A DNA stretch of 14,851 nucleotides, from NCBI GenBank assembly GCA_026388915.1, contig JAPLIW010000408.1, positions 1 through 14,851 on the forward strand, written 5' to 3'. Numbering within the stretch: the stretch's first letter is position 1; the number at the start of each line of letters is the position of its first letter. Positions 12,404 to 14,851 of this stretch are shown one piece after another. Source of the DNA: Deltaproteobacteria bacterium. GTDB lineage: Bacteria; Desulfobacterota; SM23-61. The notes under the pieces were generated by a model. That model had not been told where the DNA came from. It searched no databases and saw nothing but the letters and a program-made list of their open reading frames with translations. Made by a program: the position numbers and the translations under genes.

Positions 12404-13438
12404 GTGTCCTCCCAACTGTCCGCAGGCTGCCAGGATATCCGCACCCTTGCTCTGCCGGAGCATGGCCGTGAAACCTTTGGCCATGAGGATCTCCCGGAAC
12501 TTCTGCACCGTCTCATCCGCGGGCCTGCGGAAAGGGCTTCCCGGGTGTTCATTGAAAGCGATCAGGTTCACCTTGGCCCGGATTCCTTTTAACAGCTGGG
12601 TCAGCCGGAGGGCATCCTCTTTGGAATCGTTCACCCCCTGGATCAGGACGTATTCAAAGGTGATCCTCTCCCGGTTCGAGAGGGGAATCTTCCGGCAGGC
12701 GGAAAGGAGGTCTTTCAGGGGGTACTTCCGGTTGACGGGCATGAGCCTGCTGCGCTGTTCATCCGTGGCGGCGTTGAGGGAGATGGCCAGTTTGACGAAG
12801 TTCCTGCGGGAGAGGAGGTCCACCATCTCCGGGATGATTCCCGCCGTGGACAGGGTGATCCGGCGGTTGGAGAACTGGAGTCCCAGGGGGGCCCGGAGAA
12901 TCTCCAGGGCCTGAAGAACATTCTCGAAATTCTGCAGCGGTTCCCCCATCCCCATGAGGACCAAATTGGTGAGCTTTTGTCCGGGAGAGAGGCCGGCCCG
13001 TACGCTGATCACCTGATCGATGATCTCTGAAGGTTTTAAGTTTCGTACCCATCCCCGCTTGCCGGTCAGGCAGAAGCGACAGCCCAGGGCGCAGCCCACC
13101 TGGCTGGAGAGGCAAAGAGTAAAGTGGTCCCTTTCCGGCAGGAGGACGCTTTCGATCGCCTCTCCATCGGGAAGGATAAACCGATACTTTTTCGTTCCAT
13201 CCTCGGACGAATGGATTTCCGCCGGTTCCAGCCAGGTGATCCGGGCGGATTCTTCCATTTTTCTTCGGAAATCCCGGGAGAGGTTGGTCATTTCCTCAAA
13301 GCTGCGGGCTCCCTTCCCGTAAACCCACCGGGCCACCTGGATGGCCCGGAAAGGCTTCTCCCCCAGGGAGACGATGAAAGCCTCCAGGTCCTTCAGCGAC
13401 AGGTCTTTCAGGGAAACACGCCCGTTCGTTTCGCTCAT
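12368..13438 (-). CDS. rlmN: Dual-specificity RNA methyltransferase RlmN (radical SAM)
   Basis: Methylates C2 of A2503 in 23S rRNA, and of A37 in some tRNAs, using a [4Fe-4S] cluster, S-adenosylmethionine and two cysteines. The 356-residue product has the cluster motif GCALGCRFC (Cys116, Cys120, Cys123) and the resolving/methyl-carrying cysteines Cys109 (TLCLSSQ) and Cys339 (AACGQL). GMGEP (163-167) and EHPGSPFRRP (297-306) are also present. The ATG at 13438 overlaps the stop of the upstream flavoprotein gene (ATGA). The coding sequence ends abnormally: conserved protein stops at CGQLGGH and the last eleven residues (ANAECGIRNAE) are encoded by the GAATGCGGAAT-type intergenic repeat, including the stop codon. 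The active site is upstream of this and intact, so function is probably kept. No terminator is clear downstream. Confidence 0.96.
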   Translation of the reverse strand: MSETNGRVSLKDLSLKDLEAFIVSLGEKPFRAIQVARWVYGKGARSFEEMTNLSRDFRRKMEESARITWLEPAEIHSSEDGTKKYRFILPDGEAIESVLLPERDHFTLCLSSQVGCALGCRFCLTGKRGWVRNLKPSEIIDQVISVRAGLSPGQKLTNLVLMGMGEPLQNFENVLQALEILRAPLGLQFSNRRITLSTAGIIPEMVDLLSRRNFVKLAISLNAATDEQRSRLMPVNRKYPLKDLLSACRKIPLSNRERITFEYVLIQGVNDSKEDALRLTQLLKGIRAKVNLIAFNEHPGSPFRRPADETVQKFREILMAKGFTAMLRQSKGADILAACGQLGGHANAECGIRNAE

Positions 13439-14685
13439 GGCTCTTTCGCCGCCGCCTCCCCGGCCGCCCAGCCCGTGCTGAAGGCCGCCTGCAGGTTGTA
13501 CCCGCCGGTCTTCCCGTCGATGTCGATCACTTCCCCGCAGAAATAAAGGCCGCGGATGATCCTCGATTCCAGGGTGGCGGGATGAATCTCCTTCACCGTG
13601 ACCCCGCCGGCGGTGACGATCGCTTCTTCCATGGGCCTGGCCTTCCGCAGGGTGAGCCGCCAGTCCTTGAGCAGGTGCACCATTTTTTTGCGCGCTTCCG
13701 CGCGGATTTCTCCCCCCTTCCGGTCAGGCGGCAGCTCCGCCCTCCGCAGGAAAACGGGGACCATCCTCTGGGGCAGAAGGTTGGGCAGAATATTGAGGAT
13801 CTTCTTTTTGCTCCCCGCCTCAAATTCCCGGAGGAGACGCCGGTCCACCTGCTCGGGGGAAAGGGCCGGTTTGAAGTCAATGGAAAGCTCCACTTTTCCC
13901 CTGCTCAGTTCATCCACCGCCCGGCCGCTCAAAGTAAGGACGATCGGGCCGGAAACCCCGAAATGGGTGAAGACCATCTCTCCGAATTCCTCCTCCGCCT
14001 TTTGGCCGGAGGCCAGGAGAGCGGCGCGAACATTCTTGAGGCTAAGCCCCTGCAGGTCCCGCACGTACCTCTCCTCGGTCTCCAGCGGAACCAGGGACGG
14101 CCGAAGGGGTTGAAGGGTATGGCCCAGCGCCCGGGCCATCCGGTAGCCATCCCCGGTGGATCCTGTTTGGGAGTAAGTGCATCCTCCCGTGGCCAGGATG
14201 ACCCGGGGGGCTTCCATGATTCCGGAATCTGTCTTCACCCCGGCAACCCGACCGTTCTCCGGGAGAATCTCTTTTGCCGGAGTGTGGGCCAAGGTCCGGA
14301 CCCCCTGGGAAGAATCATATTCCTTTAAAACCCGGACCACGTCCTGAGCCCGGTTGGAGGCGGGGAATACCCTTCTTCCCCTCTCTTCCACCGTGGGAAG
14401 GCCTCGCTTTTGGAAGAAGGATAGAAGGTCGTGGTTGAAGAAGCGGGAGAAGACGTTGTAGAGGAATTTTCCGTTGTGGCGGTAGCTTTCGATGAAGGAC
14501 GGGAGGTCGCCGCCGTTGGTCAGGTTGCACCGTCCCTTGCCGGTGAGGGCCAGCTTGATGCCCACCCGTCCCATCTTTTCCAGGAGAAGGACCCGGGCCC
14601 CCAGCTCGGCCGCCCTTCCCGCGGCCATCAGCCCCGACGCTCCCCCTCCGATGACAATGATATCTGGACTAAAATTCAAAGACAT
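13435..14685 (-). CDS. HI0933/YhiN-family FAD-dependent oxidoreductase
   Basis: A 416-residue flavoprotein of unknown substrate. The N-terminal dinucleotide-binding motif IIVIGGGASGLMAA (9-22) is followed by the family hallmark ALTGKGRCNLTNGG (46-59), RRVFPASNRAQDVV (104-117) and TGGCTYSQTGSTGDGY (166-181). GEMVFTHFGVSGPIVL (235-250) and the C-terminal FAD-contacting GLYFCGEVIDIDGKTGGYNLQAA (379-401) complete the family pattern and full length. The ATG at 14685 must be close to the true start, because the Rossmann strand begins only eight residues later. Yet there is no Shine-Dalgarno sequence: a CGCAGAG-type repeat abuts the start codon. It overlaps rlmN by ATGA and so probably shares its transcript. 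Family members are often annotated 'aminoacetone oxidase' or 'NAD(P)/FAD-dependent oxidoreductase'; no specific reaction can be assigned here. Confidence 0.92.
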   Translation of the reverse strand: MSLNFSPDIIVIGGGASGLMAAGRAAELGARVLLLEKMGRVGIKLALTGKGRCNLTNGGDLPSFIESYRHNGKFLYNVFSRFFNHDLLSFFQKRGLPTVEERGRRVFPASNRAQDVVRVLKEYDSSQGVRTLAHTPAKEILPENGRVAGVKTDSGIMEAPRVILATGGCTYSQTGSTGDGYRMARALGHTLQPLRPSLVPLETEERYVRDLQGLSLKNVRAALLASGQKAEEEFGEMVFTHFGVSGPIVLTLSGRAVDELSRGKVELSIDFKPALSPEQVDRRLLREFEAGSKKKILNILPNLLPQRMVPVFLRRAELPPDRKGGEIRAEARKKMVHLLKDWRLTLRKARPMEEAIVTAGGVTVKEIHPATLESRIIRGLYFCGEVIDIDGKTGGYNLQAAFSTGWAAGEAAAKEP

Positions 14686-14716
14686 TCACCGCAGAGGGCG
14701 CAGAGAACGCAGAGGA
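14686..14716. repeat. CGCAGAG-type repeat abutting the flavoprotein start codon
   Basis: TTCACCGCAGAG followed by GGCGCAGAGAACGCAGAGG belongs to the same repeat family as 2761-2790 (opposite orientation) and 10610-10632 (same orientation). It directly precedes the ATG on the coding strand and replaces the region where a ribosome-binding site would lie. Confidence 0.7.
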
Positions 14717-14732
14717 ATAAAAAATAAAGACC

Positions 14733-14761
14733 AATAGACTGATGGACCCGTAAAAAGCCAA
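14733..14761 (-). promoter_or_regulatory. Possible promoter for the flavoprotein-rlmN unit
   Basis: On the minus strand TTGGCT (complement of 14756-14761) and TCTATT (complement of 14733-14738) are spaced by 17 bases. Each matches the sigma-70 consensus at 4 of 6 positions. Initiation would fall near 14726, inside A/T-rich DNA just before the CGCAGAG repeat. This is a weak match, offered because it is the best candidate in the 166 bp before the gene. Confidence 0.3.
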
Positions 14762-14768
14762 AAATACC

Positions 14769-14806
14769 CCATCTCCCTTGACGGGAGAGGGTTGGGGTGA
14801 GGGTGA
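14769..14806. repeat. CTCTCCC/GGGAGAG dispersed repeat
   Basis: ATCTCCCTTGACGGGAGAGG followed by GTTGGGGTGAGGGTGA is the widespread intergenic repeat whose minus-strand translation reads SPSPQPSPVKGDG. TCTCCC (14772-14777) and GGGAGA (14783-14788) form a small hairpin with a five-base loop. A 60-codon frame through it, open to the right edge, is a by-product of the repeat. Nothing gene-like was found from 14686 to the end of the window. Confidence 0.8.
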
Positions 14807-14851
14807 AGATTCAAGGGATTTCGGCAAGGCATTTGTCCCCTTCCTCTTCAT

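Noticed and set aside
14669..14851. 60-codon minus-strand frame open at the right edge
   Set aside because: Its translation (SPSPQPSPVKGDG and a tail read through the CGCAGAG repeat) is that of known dispersed repeats, and it overlaps the flavoprotein start in another frame.

Overview
The window is a GC-rich bacterial chromosome segment in which every convincing gene lies on the minus strand, so transcription runs from high to low coordinates. Gene content and order (argS followed by a SPOR-domain gene, then ftsE-ftsX-envC-ctpA; PyrR next to PyrB) and the intergenic repeats (CTCTGCG-type, GGGGGGATTT-type and GAATGCGGAAT-type) resemble Desulfobacterota ('Deltaproteobacteria') or a related Gram-negative lineage. 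This placement comes from memory of such genomes, not from a search.

Reading in the direction of transcription: (1) 14685-12368, an HI0933/YhiN-type flavoprotein overlapping rlmN by ATGA; the last codons of rlmN lie inside a repeat. (2) 12255-11863, a monocistronic cold-shock protein gene with its own promoter, 5' leader and intrinsic terminator. (3) 11860-11509, a gene-free island of nested inverted repeats, including a REPIN-like pair of hairpins. (4) 11493-8196, a promoter followed by a carbon-nitrogen hydrolase, argS and a SPOR-domain protein, coupled by ATGA and TGATG overlaps. (5) 8066-5142, a possible short leader ORF, then ftsE, ftsX and envC. (6) 4938-2843, ctpA and a DUF4013-like membrane protein, closed by a strong terminator. 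(7) A repeat-rich gap, then lepB-pyrR, a second repeat-rich gap, and pyrB, which ends at the left edge.

The main functional theme is envelope remodelling at division. FtsEX is the ATP-driven transmembrane switch and EnvC its periplasmic coiled-coil activator with a degenerate LytM domain. CtpA is a periplasmic processing protease, the SPOR protein probably binds septal peptidoglycan, and LepB matures exported proteins. The rest is housekeeping: pyrimidine synthesis and its regulator, arginyl-tRNA synthetase, 23S rRNA methylation and cold shock.

I see no mobile element with a transposase, no CRISPR, no tRNA or rRNA, and no clearly new multi-gene system. The observations most worth checking are the carbon-nitrogen hydrolase whose catalytic Glu is Gln, the REPIN-like pair with compensatory changes, repeats that supply the ends of coding regions, and an FtsE with altered signature and D-loop residues.
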